64,000 bases of DNA, from NCBI GenBank assembly GCA_023460515.1, contig JAEWPS010000059.1, positions 7,404-71,403 on the forward strand. Reading direction: 5' to 3'. Source of the stretch: Bacillota bacterium (GTDB taxonomy: Bacteria; Bacillota; Clostridia; TANB77; CAG-465). Positions within the stretch are counted from its first letter, which is position 1. The number at the start of each line of letters is the position of its first letter. The notes under the pieces are model-generated. The model was given only the letters and a program-made list of their open reading frames with translations, was not told the origin of the DNA and did not search any database. Below are positions 53,601-63,942 of this stretch, one piece after another. The position numbers were made by a program, and so were the translations under genes.

Positions 53601-55665
53601 ACTATCTTGTAAAAATATACAAAAAAGTTTTAAAGACTATTCTATATATTTTATTACACTTATTTTTGGCGTTGCTATATTTTATGTTTTTAATTCAATC
53701 GATGCTCAAAGTTCTATGTTAGAACTTAATAGTTCTAAAAATCAAATGGTTAAAAATTTAGTTGAGATTATAGGAACAATTTCAATATTTGTATCTATTA
53801 TATTAGGTTTTTTAATTGTATATGCCAACAACTTTTTAATTAGAAGAAGGAAAAAAGAATTAGGACTTTATATGACACTTGGAATGGGAAAAGGAAAAAT
53901 TTCTAAATTATTACTAACTGAAACGATAATAATTGGTGTAATATCTCTAGTTTTAGGATTAATAATTGGTATATTTTCATCTCAACTTTTATCTGTACTA
54001 ATAGCAAAAATGTTTGAAACTGATATGAGTAAGTTCACATTTGTATTTTCTAAAGAATCTTTAATTAAGACTTGTATGTATTTCGGTATAATATATTTTT
54101 TAGTTATGATTTTTAACATTATAACAATATCTAAATATAAATTAATAAATTTGATTAATGCGAATAAGAAGAGTGAAAAAATAAAAATAAAGAATAGATT
54201 TGTAACTATGATATTATTTATACTTTCTATTGTATTTATCGGTTATTCATATTACTTATTAAAAAATGATGCTTTAATGCAACCAGATAGTAAATTTTTA
54301 ACTATGATAATATCTGGTAGTATGGGAACTTTATTGTTTTTTGCCTCACTTTCAGGATTCTTATTAAGAGTTATACAAATGAATAAGAAAATATATTTTA
54401 AAGACTTGAATATGTTTGTTTTAAGACAAATAAACAGTAGAATAAATACTAATATGATATCTATGAGTCTTATATGCATAATGTTACTTTTAACAATAGG
54501 AATTTTATCAGGTTCTATGTCTTTAGGCAATAGTTTTAATACTGATCTTAAAGAAAATAATCTTACTGATGTGACAATGGTGAATTATGTGACTTTAGAA
54601 GGAAATATCGAACAAGATAAGGATGAAATATTAAATTTAGAAGAAAGATTTAAACAAGATAACTTTGATATATCTAAATATATTAAAGAATATGTACAAT
54701 ACAATGTATATAATGTAAAGGAAGAAAATACTTTAATGTCTAATTTCTTATTAAAAGAGGATATAGATAAGTTTAAAGAAGAGTATGGAGATATGTTTAA
54801 CTTAGATGGTGAGTATTTAAAATTTATTAAAGAATCTGAATATAATAAGTTAATGGATATATTTAATAAGGAAAATTTGAAAGTCAATTTAAAAGATAAT
54901 GAATATGTTGTAGTTGCAAATTTTGAAAAAGTACTACCTGCATATAACAATTCTTTAAAAAACAGTAGGAGTATAACAATAAACGGTAAAGAATATATAC
55001 CACAGAGAGAAAATTGTATTGAAGTAGCAACACAAAATGCAAGCTTCAAAATGAACCTTGGAATTATAGTTATAAAAGATGAGGCAATGAATGGAGCTAA
55101 ACCAATAGAGAATATTATATGTGGTAATTATTTAGCTAAAAGTAATAATGAAGCTGAAAAAATAGAGGAGAATTTTATAAAAGATATCTCTACTTTCTAT
55201 AAATCACATGAGTCAGAAGGATTATATAGACCCTATGAACAATTTTTCACTAAGATAATAATGAATGCTTCAAGTTTAGGAATAAAAACAATACTAACAT
55301 TTATTGGACTATATCTAGGAATAATATTTTCCATAACTTCTGCTGCAATACTTGCAATACAACAATTATCTCAAAGTTCAGATAATAAAGAAAGATACGA
55401 AATACTAAGAAAAATAGGTGCAGATACTAAGATTATAAATAGATCATTATTTATACAAATTGCAATATTTTTCATGTTGCCGCTTTCGTTAGCCCTTGTA
55501 CATAGTATAGTAGGTCTTTCAGAAATAAATAAGCTTATAGCTATTTATGGTAAAATAGATTTAACTTCTAATATAATAATAACGACTCTATTCATATTAC
55601 TGGTATATGGTGGTTATTTTATTGCTACATATTTAGGAAGTAAATCAATTATAAAAGAAAGATAA
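53587..55665 (+). CDS. bceB: FtsX-family permease, BceB type
   Basis: The 692-residue protein has ten helices with the large external domain of BceB (about 310-540) between helices seven and eight, and FtsX-type patterns RRRKKELGLYMTLGMGKGKI and DNKERYEILRKIGADTKI. It binds the antimicrobial peptide and signals to BceS, and with BceA frees the target. The peptide specificity is unknown. Confidence 0.92.
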   Translation: MMSFKLSCKNIQKSFKDYSIYFITLIFGVAIFYVFNSIDAQSSMLELNSSKNQMVKNLVEIIGTISIFVSIILGFLIVYANNFLIRRRKKELGLYMTLGMGKGKISKLLLTETIIIGVISLVLGLIIGIFSSQLLSVLIAKMFETDMSKFTFVFSKESLIKTCMYFGIIYFLVMIFNIITISKYKLINLINANKKSEKIKIKNRFVTMILFILSIVFIGYSYYLLKNDALMQPDSKFLTMIISGSMGTLLFFASLSGFLLRVIQMNKKIYFKDLNMFVLRQINSRINTNMISMSLICIMLLLTIGILSGSMSLGNSFNTDLKENNLTDVTMVNYVTLEGNIEQDKDEILNLEERFKQDNFDISKYIKEYVQYNVYNVKEENTLMSNFLLKEDIDKFKEEYGDMFNLDGEYLKFIKESEYNKLMDIFNKENLKVNLKDNEYVVVANFEKVLPAYNNSLKNSRSITINGKEYIPQRENCIEVATQNASFKMNLGIIVIKDEAMNGAKPIENIICGNYLAKSNNEAEKIEENFIKDISTFYKSHESEGLYRPYEQFFTKIIMNASSLGIKTILTFIGLYLGIIFSITSAAILAIQQLSQSSDNKERYEILRKIGADTKIINRSLFIQIAIFFMLPLSLALVHSIVGLSEINKLIAIYGKIDLTSNIIITTLFILLVYGGYFIATYLGSKSIIKER

Positions 55666-55677
55666 ACATAGAATTAT

Positions 55678-55719
55678 AAAAACTTAACAGCACTGGTATA
55701 ACAGTGCTGTTAAGTTTTT
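55678..55719. terminator. Terminator after bceB
   Basis: An 18-bp perfect stem: AAAAACTTAACAGCACTG (55678-55695) and CAGTGCTGTTAAGTTTTT (55702-55719), six-base loop. Confidence 0.95.
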
Positions 55720-55791
55720 ACTTGAAATAAGACGAATACTCCGAACTTTTGTATTTATATATAAATATAATAAATTAGGGGGGTGAATTAT

Positions 55792-56091
55792 ATGGATATA
55801 TTATCAATAGCAGTTATTGTAATAGGCGCTATTATAGTTTTAGGTACTTTATATATTTCAATTAAGAATAAAGGACTTAGAGAAGTAGCTATTATTCTTA
55901 TAGTTGAAGCAGAAAAAGCTTTTGAATATGGTAAAAACTCAGAGAAGTTTAATTATGTATTTGAAAATTTTTATGAAAGACTTCCAATTATTTTTAAGTT
56001 ATTATTAACAAAACAGAATGTCATTAATTTCATACAAATGGTTTTTGATGAAATTAAGATATCTTTAGACTATAAAAATACAGATGTTTAA
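55792..56091 (+). CDS. Holin-like membrane protein (phage LLH-type)
   Basis: The 99-residue protein has one N-terminal membrane helix (about 4-24), then VEAEKAFEYGKNSEKFNYVFENFYERLP and an amphipathic end. The EAEK-x-F-x-x-GK pattern fits the LLH-type phage holins. The ATG at 55792 is behind AGGGGGGTGA. An amidase follows 128 bases later, as in a lysis cassette. No other phage genes are present, so it may be domesticated. Confidence 0.6.
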   Translation: MDILSIAVIVIGAIIVLGTLYISIKNKGLREVAIILIVEAEKAFEYGKNSEKFNYVFENFYERLPIIFKLLLTKQNVINFIQMVFDEIKISLDYKNTDV

Positions 56092-56219
56092 AAAATAAAT
56101 AAGAGCTAGATTAAAGTAATTAAAAAAACTTTAGTCTACTACATATAAAAGAATAATAATTTTTATAAACTTGAATAATATAAATAAAGATGATAATTTT
56201 TAATAAGGTGGAATAGTTT

Positions 56220-56777
56220 ATGATTATTGTGAATGATTTTTTGACTTTAGGAAGTATAAATAGACCAGGCGAAAAAATAAAAGAAATTAAAGGATTAATA
56301 ATACACTATGTTGGTATAGCAGAAAAATCTGCAAATGTTGTACGAAACAATTTTGAAAATACAACTAGATATGGTGCTACTCAATATGTTTGTGATTATA
56401 ATGATGGACATATAATAAGAACTATGCCTGAGAACGAAGTAGCATACCACTGCGGTTCTAATGTATATAAACCACTTAAATTTGAAATAGCAGGAGAAGA
56501 TAATCCAAACTATTACTTAGTTGGTATTGAAACTTGTATAGACAGTGTGCAAAACTCAAAACCTTCAAACGTACAGTGGAAATCGTTAATCGAATTTTCA
56601 GCAGATTTTTTATCTAGAAATCGACTAGACTCTAAAAATCTATATTTACATAATCAGATAACATATACACAATGCTATAAATGGTTTATTGATCATCCTA
56701 GAGATTGGGAAAAATTTAAAAAGGAAGTTCAAAATAAAATAAATTTAAGTAATAAAAAAAAACTTGGTATAATATGA
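56220..56777 (+). CDS. N-acetylmuramoyl-L-alanine amidase (amidase_2)
   Basis: The 185-residue cytoplasmic-type endolysin has the zinc and active-site motifs IIHYVGI (His near 29), VAYHCGSN (His), GIETCID (Glu) and a C-terminal YTQCYKWFIDHPRDW (Cys/His near 161-168), and no signal peptide, so a holin would be needed to reach the wall. It cuts the amide bond between MurNAc and L-Ala. RBS AAGGTGG. Phage-type endolysin architecture with no wall-binding domain. Confidence 0.88.
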   Translation: MIIVNDFLTLGSINRPGEKIKEIKGLIIHYVGIAEKSANVVRNNFENTTRYGATQYVCDYNDGHIIRTMPENEVAYHCGSNVYKPLKFEIAGEDNPNYYLVGIETCIDSVQNSKPSNVQWKSLIEFSADFLSRNRLDSKNLYLHNQITYTQCYKWFIDHPRDWEKFKKEVQNKINLSNKKKLGII

Positions 56778-56787
56778 TTATACCAAG
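56752..56787 (-). terminator. Terminator of the 40-aa gene
   Basis: ACTTGGTATAAT and ATTATACCAAGT (56761-56787) form a 12-bp stem; on the minus strand it runs into eight T. The stem overlaps the last codons of the amidase, so it is not ideal for that gene. Confidence 0.8.
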
Positions 56788-56801
56788 TATAAAAAGCAGT
56801 G

Positions 56802-56924
56802 TTATTTCTTTTTAGATGTGTTTTGAGAAAAGTTAGTAGCTTCAGCTGTTTTAGCTGTTTTAGAAGATCTTTCATCTTGCATACCATTAGATGCTACTTT
56901 GTTTGAGTTTTTATTATGACCCAT
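56802..56924 (-). CDS. Small hydrophilic protein, 40 aa
   Basis: A short frame starting MGHNKNSNKVASNG and ending SQNTSKKK, rich in Asn, Ser, Lys and Thr, with no hydrophobic core. The ATG at 56924 stands six bases after GAGGTG; the gene ends just before a strong minus-strand terminator. The composition recalls small acid-soluble spore proteins of the gamma or minor type, but I cannot match it to a known family. Confidence 0.6.
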   Translation of the reverse strand: MGHNKNSNKVASNGMQDERSSKTAKTAEATNFSQNTSKKK

Positions 56925-57026
56925 CATGATCACCTCACTTGTTAGTAATTATACAATAATACAAATGATAATAATGTTGAAAGTAGTCGACAATAAAAAA
57001 ATATTTTAAAAATTTAAAAATATTTC

Positions 57027-57908
57027 TTATTTGCTGAAAATCTCAAAATTCACAGTTTTCTTTTTATGTGATTTTATTATATCAAGCCATATTGTATCTT
57101 CAACATTTCTGGCTTTTTTAGGGTGAACAAGATATCTTATATATAATTCAATGTGATCTTCCACAATAGATGTATATATAATTGGTTCTAAATTATTAAA
57201 GTATATTCTATAATTTTTACTTGAATCATTTACTTGAGATTTCATTTTACTAGGTATTTCCTGAATAATACTATTTTTTGTAATTATCTCATAAAGCATA
57301 GATTTTAACTTAGGAATATCGCTATCCAAAGTTACTTTTAGATTTATTTCATTCCATATGTATTTAAATGCCTCAACATAATTTTTTACTGGATGTGTAA
57401 ACACAATTGAACTTGGTATATGTACTATTCTACCAGTACTTTGTTCACCGTATACTCTATCGCCTATTTCTAAAACATCAAAACTTGCAGCATTAATATT
57501 TACAACGTCACCTTTTAAACCGTTTATTTCTATACGATCTTCTAGTACAAAGGGTTTACTCACTCTAATATATATTCCAGCAAAAAAGTTTAATATTATT
57601 TCTCTTAATGCTATAGCAAAACCAGCTGAAATAAAACTAATAAGAGTCATGAAACTCTTTATATGACTTTCCCAAATTATAAATACAGCAACTAAAATCA
57701 AACTGGTGCATACAATTTGAATTTTTCTGTTATATAGATATTTATCTCTTCCTGTTTTATGATTTCTAGTGTATATTTTAAAGCAAATCACTTTTGCTAA
57801 TTGTATTGTAGTTATGCTGATTAATGTTAACGTAACCAATTTTATATATTCTGCAGGAATACTTGTTATTCCTTCTAAAAAACTACTTAAACTATTTGAC
57901 CATTTCAT
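57027..57908 (-). CDS. MscS-family mechanosensitive channel
   Basis: The 293-residue protein has three membrane helices, with the pore helix FISAGFAIALREIILNFFAG (about 92-111), then the beta domain ISKPF-like RVSKPFVLEDRIEINGLKGDVV and IHIPSSIVFTHP-like IPSSIVFTHPVKNY. It opens when membrane tension rises. Alone on its strand before tRNA-Lys. Confidence 0.92.
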   Translation of the reverse strand: MKWSNSLSSFLEGITSIPAEYIKLVTLTLISITTIQLAKVICFKIYTRNHKTGRDKYLYNRKIQIVCTSLILVAVFIIWESHIKSFMTLISFISAGFAIALREIILNFFAGIYIRVSKPFVLEDRIEINGLKGDVVNINAASFDVLEIGDRVYGEQSTGRIVHIPSSIVFTHPVKNYVEAFKYIWNEINLKVTLDSDIPKLKSMLYEIITKNSIIQEIPSKMKSQVNDSSKNYRIYFNNLEPIIYTSIVEDHIELYIRYLVHPKKARNVEDTIWLDIIKSHKKKTVNFEIFSK

Positions 57909-58017
57909 TTTATCACCTTACATTTCTTTTATTTATAGTATTCTAATATTATTTATTATGATACTGTATATTTCATATTATCTGTTTACTTATTTTAATT
58001 TTCATTTTAGGGTAAAT

Positions 58018-58047
58018 AAAGAAACTAGTTAAGAAACTAGTTTCTTT
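58018..58047 (-). terminator. Terminator of tRNA-Lys
   Basis: AAAGAAACTAGTT (58018-58030) pairs with AACTAGTTTCTTT (58035-58047) directly past the tRNA; minus-strand T-run is moderate. Confidence 0.7.
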
Positions 58048-58052
58048 ATAAT

Positions 58053-58128
58053 TGGTGCACCATCTGGGACTCGAACCCAGGACCAATTGCTTAAGAGGCA
58101 ACTGCTCTACCAACTGAGCTAATGGTAC
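58053..58128 (-). tRNA. tRNA-Lys (anticodon CTT)
   Basis: A 76-nt cloverleaf with CCA encoded. Acceptor GTACCAT pairs with ATGGTGC, D-stem GCTC/GAGC, anticodon stem GTTGC/GCAAT with the loop CTCTTAA (anticodon CTT, codon AAG), and T-arm CTGGG/CCCAG around TTCGAGT. Confidence 0.97.
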
Positions 58129-58261
58129 ATCATTAATATTATATCAAAAAAATATATAAAAGTAAATAAAAAGTCGTTAATTTATGAAAAAAATTATTTA
58201 TTGCTTGAAATAAGATAACTTATATAGTATTATGATATATGTAATAAAGGGAGTGATTCTT

Positions 58262-59701
58262 TTGAATAGTAAATATGATTTAATAATAGTCGGAGCAGGT
58301 CCAAGTTCAATTTTTCTTGCTTATGAATTGATAGAACTTAAGGTAAATAAAAAGATTTTAATAATTGAACAAGGAAGAAAAGTGGAAGAAAGATATTGCC
58401 CAGCTGAGGGAAGTAAGTGCATCAAATGTAAACCACTTTGCCACATTACAAGTGGATTTTCTGGAGCAGGAGCTTTTTCAGATGGCAAGCTTTCACTATA
58501 TAACAAAGATGATGATAAAATAGAAGTAGGAGGAATGATTCATGAATATATAGGTATAAAACACACAAAAGAATTAATTGACTATACGGACAAAATATAT
58601 TTGAAGTTTGGTGCAGATGAAAAATTAGAAGGAACTGAATACAAAGAAGAAGTTAAAAAGATAGTAGATGTTGCAAGTAGAAACAATATAGATTTAATTA
58701 GTATACCTATAAGACATTTGGGTACAGAAAAAAGTCATGAATTATATAAAAAATTACAAGATTACATTTTAAATAATAATATAAATATACAATTTGAAAC
58801 TTCGGTTACAGATTTAATAATTGAAGACAATAGAGTAAAAGGTATTAAAATTAGATCAACTAAAGATTTAAAAAATAATAATTTAGCAGATAAATGTTTA
58901 TATGCAGATAAGGTTGTTTTAGGTATTGGCAGAAAAGGTGCTAATTGGCTATCAGATATGTGTAAAAAACATAAAATACATAATAAATCCGGAGTTGTAG
59001 ATATAGGTGTTAGATATGAACTTCCAGATAGTGTCATGAGTGAAGTTAATAAGTATATGTACGAAGGAAAATTTGTTGCACATTTAGAACCATATAAAGA
59101 TAAAGTTAGAACTTTTTGTCAAAATCCTAGTGGTTTTGTATCTAACGAGGTTTATGACAACAATCTAACATTAGTTAATGGGCATTCATATAAACATAAA
59201 AAAAGTACAAATACTAATCTTGCTATACTTTGTTCACACAGCTTTAATCATCCATTTAATGAACCAATAAAATATGGGATGAATGTAGCTGAAAACTCTA
59301 ATCAATTAGGTAACGGCAATGTTTTGGTACAAAGGCTAGGAGATATACTAAATGGTAAAAGAACATGGGATTATGAGCTTAGTTCAAATAGTGTAATTCC
59401 TACTTTAACCTCCGCAGTTGCAGGAGATATAACATATGCAATAGGGTATAGAACAATGGTAGATATATTAGAATTTATTAAAACTATGGATAAAGTGATT
59501 CCAGGTTTTGCAAATCCGGATAATTTGCTTTATGGGGTAGAAATTAAATTTTATTCTAATCAGGTTCTAATAGATAATAACTTTAAAACAAGTATAGATG
59601 GCCTTTATTCAATAGGTGATGGAGGGGGTCTTACTCGTGGACTTATGATGGCATCTTGTAGTGGAGTACATATGGCAAGATTAATATTTAAGAGTATTTA
59701 A
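58262..59701 (+). CDS. FAD-dependent oxidoreductase (COG2509 type)
   Basis: The 479-residue protein has DLIIVGAGPSSIFLAYEL (FAD-binding GxGxxx), CPAEGSKCIKCKPLCHITSGF with four cysteines typical of this family, GAFSDGKLSL, and YSIGDGGGLTRGLMMASCSG at the C-terminus. It resembles a family annotated as NAD(P)/FAD-dependent, with unknown substrate. The TTG at 58262 has GGGAGTGAT upstream; the earlier frame starts without an RBS. Confidence 0.9.
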   Translation: MNSKYDLIIVGAGPSSIFLAYELIELKVNKKILIIEQGRKVEERYCPAEGSKCIKCKPLCHITSGFSGAGAFSDGKLSLYNKDDDKIEVGGMIHEYIGIKHTKELIDYTDKIYLKFGADEKLEGTEYKEEVKKIVDVASRNNIDLISIPIRHLGTEKSHELYKKLQDYILNNNINIQFETSVTDLIIEDNRVKGIKIRSTKDLKNNNLADKCLYADKVVLGIGRKGANWLSDMCKKHKIHNKSGVVDIGVRYELPDSVMSEVNKYMYEGKFVAHLEPYKDKVRTFCQNPSGFVSNEVYDNNLTLVNGHSYKHKKSTNTNLAILCSHSFNHPFNEPIKYGMNVAENSNQLGNGNVLVQRLGDILNGKRTWDYELSSNSVIPTLTSAVAGDITYAIGYRTMVDILEFIKTMDKVIPGFANPDNLLYGVEIKFYSNQVLIDNNFKTSIDGLYSIGDGGGLTRGLMMASCSGVHMARLIFKSI

Positions 59702-59735
59702 TATGTATTAAATTTTATAAAATAATAGATAGTAC

Positions 59736-59850
59736 TTGAATTTGTATATTTTTTGTAGTATTATTTATACATGAAATATGGAAAATTATTTATAAATAAT
59801 TCAATAGCATAAAGGATATAGTCAATATTTCATATTTGACTATATTTTTT
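59736..59850 (+). promoter_or_regulatory. Promoter and structured leader with terminator-like hairpin
   Basis: TTGAAT (59736-59741), 17 bases, TATTAT (59759-59764) starts a leader of about 118 nt. It holds AATTATT-TATA-AATAATT (59784-59801), then ATATAGTCAA / TTGACTATAT (59816-59825 with 59836-59845) followed by TTTTT. The hairpin loop ATATTTCAT (about 59826-59834) is complementary to ATGAAATAT at the 5' end (59771-59779), so an alternative or pseudoknotted fold is possible. Ligand unknown. Confidence 0.45.
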
Positions 59851-59888
59851 AGTAAAATTTATTAATAAATTTACTAGGAGGAATTATA

Positions 59889-60440
59889 TTGAAATCATTT
59901 AAAACCGGGCTTGTTGTTGGTAGGTTTCAACATATTCATACAGGCCATGAAAAGCTCATTAACATTGGACTTGACTTGTGTGATAAACTAGTTATATTTG
60001 TCACATATAGAGATAATATAGAAACAAGTAAAAATCCATATAGTGTTGAATATAGAATCAAGTTATTAAATATAGTATATGAAAAAGAAATAAAAGAAAA
60101 CAAAATTGTTATATATCCATTTCAAGATATAAATTTAGAAGATGGAATAACACATTTATGGGGGAAATCTATAATAGATACATATATAAAATGTATAGGT
60201 GCTAGACCAGAATGTATAATATATGGAAAAGATAAGAATATAAATAAATGTTTTGAACCCAATATTGTATCTAATATAACTGAAGTTTTTGTAGATAGAT
60301 TATCACTTAAGATATCTGCTACAGAAATGAGAGAATTTTTAATAAGTAATAATTATGAAGAGTGGAAGAAGTATGCAAATAGTAAAATACATAAAGAGTA
60401 TGATACTATTAGAAATAAATTAATGAAAGTAGAGGTATAG
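59889..60440 (+). CDS. NMN/NaMN adenylyltransferase-like protein
   Basis: The 183-residue nucleotidyltransferase has VVGRFQHIHTGHEKLI with the HxGH motif (about 17-20) and ISATEMREF near the end (ISxTxxR). The family transfers AMP to nicotinamide or nicotinate mononucleotide, giving NAD. The specificity is not settled. TTG start behind AGGAGG. It is preceded by a leader with a hairpin that could control it. Confidence 0.82.
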   Translation: MKSFKTGLVVGRFQHIHTGHEKLINIGLDLCDKLVIFVTYRDNIETSKNPYSVEYRIKLLNIVYEKEIKENKIVIYPFQDINLEDGITHLWGKSIIDTYIKCIGARPECIIYGKDKNINKCFEPNIVSNITEVFVDRLSLKISATEMREFLISNNYEEWKKYANSKIHKEYDTIRNKLMKVEV

Positions 60441-60504
60441 TGTCATGATATAATTTGTATAGTTTAAATGGTTTATTAAAATAATTTGAATGGGGGATTC
60501 TAAA

Positions 60505-61761
60505 ATGGAAAATTTGAAAAATTATGATGAAGAAATATTTAATGCTATAGAAAAAGAAAATCAGAGACAAAAAAATAATATAGAGCTAATTGCTTCAGAA
60601 AACTTTGTATCACACGCTGTATTAGAAGCAGTAGGAAGTAAATTAACAAATAAATATGCTGAAGGATATCCAAATAAAAGGTATTACGGTGGATGTGTTA
60701 ATATAGATGCTGTTGAAACTTTAGCAATTGAAAGAGCAAAGAAATTATTTAATGCTGAACATGCAAACGTACAGCCACATTGTGGTAGTAGTGCTAATAT
60801 GGGAGTATATATGGCAGTATTACAGCCAGGAGATACAGTTTTAGGAATGGATTTATCTAATGGAGGTCATTTAACTCATGGAAGTAAAGTGAGTTTTTCA
60901 GGTAAATTATATAACTTTTTGTCATATGGCATAGATAACAATGGATATATTGATTACAAAGATGTAGAAGATAAAGCAATAGAATGTAAACCAAAAATGA
61001 TTGTTGCAGGAGCAAGTGCATATCCAAGATCAATAGATTTTAAAAGATTTAGAGAAATAGCAGATAAAGTTGGAGCTTACCTTATGGTAGATATGGCACA
61101 CATTGCAGGACTAGTATGTACAGGTAATCATATGTCACCAGTTCCTTATGCAGACTTTGTAACCTCAACTACACATAAAACACTACGTGGACCACGTGGA
61201 GGGCTTATACTTTGTAAAGAAAAATATGCTAAGGATATAGACAAAACAATATTTCCTGGAACTCAAGGTGGACCATTAGAACATGTTATAGCTGGTAAAG
61301 CAGTTTGTTTTAAGGAAGCATTGGAGCCTGAATTTAAAAAATACATTGACCAAGTTGTTTTAAATTGTAGAGTACTTGCAGAAGAATTAATTAAAAGAGG
61401 GTTCAAATTAGTTTCTGGCGGAACAGATAATCATTTAATGCTACTAGATTTAACTGTTAAAAATTTAACTGGTAAAGAGGCTGAACATTTATTAGAAGAA
61501 GTGAATATAACATGTAATAAGAATTCAATTCCAAATGATAAAGAAAAGCCTACTGTAACAAGTGGAGTAAGAATTGGTACTGCTGCATGTACTTCAAAAG
61601 GATTGAACGAAAAAGATATGGTACTTTTAGCTAGAGCAATGGAACTTGCACTATCTAAAAATATGAATAATATAACAGAAGAAGAATATATAAAGAATAA
61701 AGAAGAGGCAAAAAACATAGTTAGAACATTAACTAAAGGGGTTGAAAACAGTGCCAGATAA
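60505..61761 (+). CDS. glyA: Serine hydroxymethyltransferase
   Basis: The 418-residue PLP enzyme has [33 protein letters not shown], the PLP lysine motif [14 protein letters not shown], and [14 protein letters not shown]. It makes glycine and methylene-tetrahydrofolate from serine. The ATG at 60505 is preferred over 60490 since GGGGGA lies between. The topA start overlaps its end. Confidence 0.97.
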   Translation: MENLKNYDEEIFNAIEKENQRQKNNIELIASENFVSHAVLEAVGSKLTNKYAEGYPNKRYYGGCVNIDAVETLAIERAKKLFNAEHANVQPHCGSSANMGVYMAVLQPGDTVLGMDLSNGGHLTHGSKVSFSGKLYNFLSYGIDNNGYIDYKDVEDKAIECKPKMIVAGASAYPRSIDFKRFREIADKVGAYLMVDMAHIAGLVCTGNHMSPVPYADFVTSTTHKTLRGPRGGLILCKEKYAKDIDKTIFPGTQGGPLEHVIAGKAVCFKEALEPEFKKYIDQVVLNCRVLAEELIKRGFKLVSGGTDNHLMLLDLTVKNLTGKEAEHLLEEVNITCNKNSIPNDKEKPTVTSGVRIGTAACTSKGLNEKDMVLLARAMELALSKNMNNITEEEYIKNKEEAKNIVRTLTKGVENSAR

Positions 61762-63700
61762 ATTAGTAATAGTAGAATCACCATCTAAAGCGAAAACTAT
61801 AAAAAAATATTTAGGAAGTGAATTTGAAGTAATAGCATCACAAGGACATATAATAGATTTGCCTGCAAGTAAGTTTGGTATTGATGTTGCAGATAATTTT
61901 AAACCTGAATATATTACCATGAAAGGTAAGACTAAAATAATTAGTGAAATAAAAAAAGAAGCAAAAGGTAAAGATATAGTTTATTTAGCAACCGATCCAG
62001 ATAGAGAAGGTGAAGCTATTGCATGGCATTTAAAAAATTTACTTAAAATTAATGATGATACTAAATGCAGAATTGAATTTCATGAAATAACAGAAAGTGC
62101 AGTAAAAAAAGCTATAAAATCTGCTAAAAAAGTAGACTTTAATCTGGTAAATGCACAGCAAACAAGAAGAGTTTTAGATAGAATAGTTGGATATAAGATT
62201 AGTCCATTACTTTGGAAAAAAATAAAAAAAGGATTAAGTGCAGGTAGAGTACAATCAGTTGCTCTAAAAATAATAATGGATAAAGAAAAAGAAATTAGAA
62301 ATTTTAAACCTGAAGAATACTGGAATTTAGTTGCTACACTTAAAAAATCTGGGATTACAAAAAATATAGTATCTAAATTTTATGGAGATAAAAAAGGTAA
62401 AATAAATTTAAAAGATGAAAAACAAACTATGGAAATAGTTTCTAAAATTGATGGAAAAGATTACGTCGTAACTGATGTTAAAAAAAGTGAAAAAAAGAAG
62501 AACCCGCCACCACCATTTACAACATCATCACTTGGTCAAGACGCATCAAGAAAATTAGGATTTACCATGAAAAAAACAATGATGGTAGCACAAAAACTTT
62601 ATGAGGCAGGTCATATAACTTACATGAGAACTGACTCGGTTAGAATATCTACTGATGCTATCTCTATGGCAAAGGAACATATAATTTCAAAATTTTCTGA
62701 AGAATATTATATGAGTAGAGTTTTTAAAACAAAAGAAAGCGCTCAAGATGCACATGAAGCTATAAGACCAACAAAATTAACTAATATTGAATCATTATTG
62801 GCTTCACTTCCAAGAGATGAGCAAAGATTAATGTCATTAATATATAATAGGTTTTTAGCAAGTCAAATGCAAATAGCAGTTTACGATACAACTAAAGTTA
62901 CTATTGAAGTAAACAATTATGTATTTATAACTACTGGGAGTATAATAAAATTTGACGGTTTTATGAAATTATATATAGAAGGTAAAGATGATGAAGAATC
63001 TGGAGATGATGATGAAAATATATTGCCAGAGCTAATTGTGGGGGATATATTAAAGCAAAAGGAACTTAATTTTGAACAAAAATTTACAGAACCTCCTTCA
63101 AGATATACAGAGGCCACACTTGTAAAGACACTAGAAGAAAAGGGCATTGGCAGACCTAGTACGTATGCACCAACAATTTCTACAATAGAAGATAGGTTAT
63201 ATATTGAAAAAGAAAAAAAATACTTAGTTCCTACTAACTTAGGAGAAGTTGTAAATGAATTAATGGAAAATAACTTTAAAAATATAGTAGATGAGAAATT
63301 TACAGCAAATATGGAATCTACATTAGATAGAATTGCAGAAGGCAATGAAAGTTACCTAGAAACAGTAAAGAATTTTTATGATCCATTTATTCAAAATCTC
63401 GGAGAAGTAGAAAGTAAAATAGAAAGAGTAAAGTTACAAGAAGAAGTATCTGATGTTGTTTGTGAACTATGTGGAAGAAATATGGTTGTAAAACAAGGAA
63501 GATACGGTAAATTTTTAGCATGTCCTGGTTTTCCAGAATGTAAGAACATTAAAAGCATAGTACAGAAAATTGATGTACCATGTCCAAAATGTGGAGGAAC
63601 TATTCTTATTAAAAAAACTAAAGCAAAAAGAATGTTTTATGTTTGTGAAAATAGTCCTAAAACCTGTGATTATATATCATGGAATAAGCCTAAGAAATAG
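61751..63700 (+). CDS. topA: DNA topoisomerase I
   Basis: The 649-residue enzyme has the TOPRIM start [32 protein letters not shown], the catalytic Tyr in [11 protein letters not shown], and two C-terminal zinc-finger-like parts (CELCGRN with CPGFPEC; CPKCGG with CENSPKTC). It relaxes negative supercoils. The GTG at 61751 has AAAGGGG nine bases before; the TTG at 61742 adjoins that RBS. It overlaps glyA by 11 bases. Shorter than the E. coli enzyme, as is usual in Firmicutes. Confidence 0.97.
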   Translation: MPDKLVIVESPSKAKTIKKYLGSEFEVIASQGHIIDLPASKFGIDVADNFKPEYITMKGKTKIISEIKKEAKGKDIVYLATDPDREGEAIAWHLKNLLKINDDTKCRIEFHEITESAVKKAIKSAKKVDFNLVNAQQTRRVLDRIVGYKISPLLWKKIKKGLSAGRVQSVALKIIMDKEKEIRNFKPEEYWNLVATLKKSGITKNIVSKFYGDKKGKINLKDEKQTMEIVSKIDGKDYVVTDVKKSEKKKNPPPPFTTSSLGQDASRKLGFTMKKTMMVAQKLYEAGHITYMRTDSVRISTDAISMAKEHIISKFSEEYYMSRVFKTKESAQDAHEAIRPTKLTNIESLLASLPRDEQRLMSLIYNRFLASQMQIAVYDTTKVTIEVNNYVFITTGSIIKFDGFMKLYIEGKDDEESGDDDENILPELIVGDILKQKELNFEQKFTEPPSRYTEATLVKTLEEKGIGRPSTYAPTISTIEDRLYIEKEKKYLVPTNLGEVVNELMENNFKNIVDEKFTANMESTLDRIAEGNESYLETVKNFYDPFIQNLGEVESKIERVKLQEEVSDVVCELCGRNMVVKQGRYGKFLACPGFPECKNIKSIVQKIDVPCPKCGGTILIKKTKAKRMFYVCENSPKTCDYISWNKPKK

Positions 63701-63702
63701 AA

Positions 63703-63745
63703 AAATAAGTAGTTTAATAGAAATATTAAACTACTTATTTTTATT
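63703..63745 (+). terminator. Terminator after topA
   Basis: AATAAGTAGTTTAATA (63704-63719) pairs with TATTAAACTACTTATT (63724-63739), then TTTATT. Confidence 0.9.
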
Positions 63746-63815
63746 ACAATAATATTACAAAAAATAACATAAAAAATTAAATCGTATATGAAATGTCGAA
63801 ATATGAAACATTCTG

Positions 63816-63883
63816 TTGACAAAAATACCATATATGGTAAAATATATATATAATAATTAAATCTATACGTCACGTATAGATTT
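63816..63883 (+). promoter_or_regulatory. Promoter and hairpin before the last gene
   Basis: TTGACA (63816-63821), 16 bases, TAAAAT (63838-63843), with the palindrome ACCATATATGGT in the spacer (63827-63838). Near the expected transcript start is a hairpin AAATCTATACG / CGTATAGATTT (63859-63883), followed by TGTTTAT, about 60 bases before the next start codon. Confidence 0.5.
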
Positions 63884-63942
63884 TGTTTATGAGTATGAGA
63901 TTATAATATATTTTTAATTAGTAATAATTGGGGGAATTTAAT

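Noticed and set aside
54585..55049. Minus-strand frame of 154 codons inside bceB
   Set aside because: Low-complexity Ser/Leu-rich shadow of the permease external domain, with no RBS.
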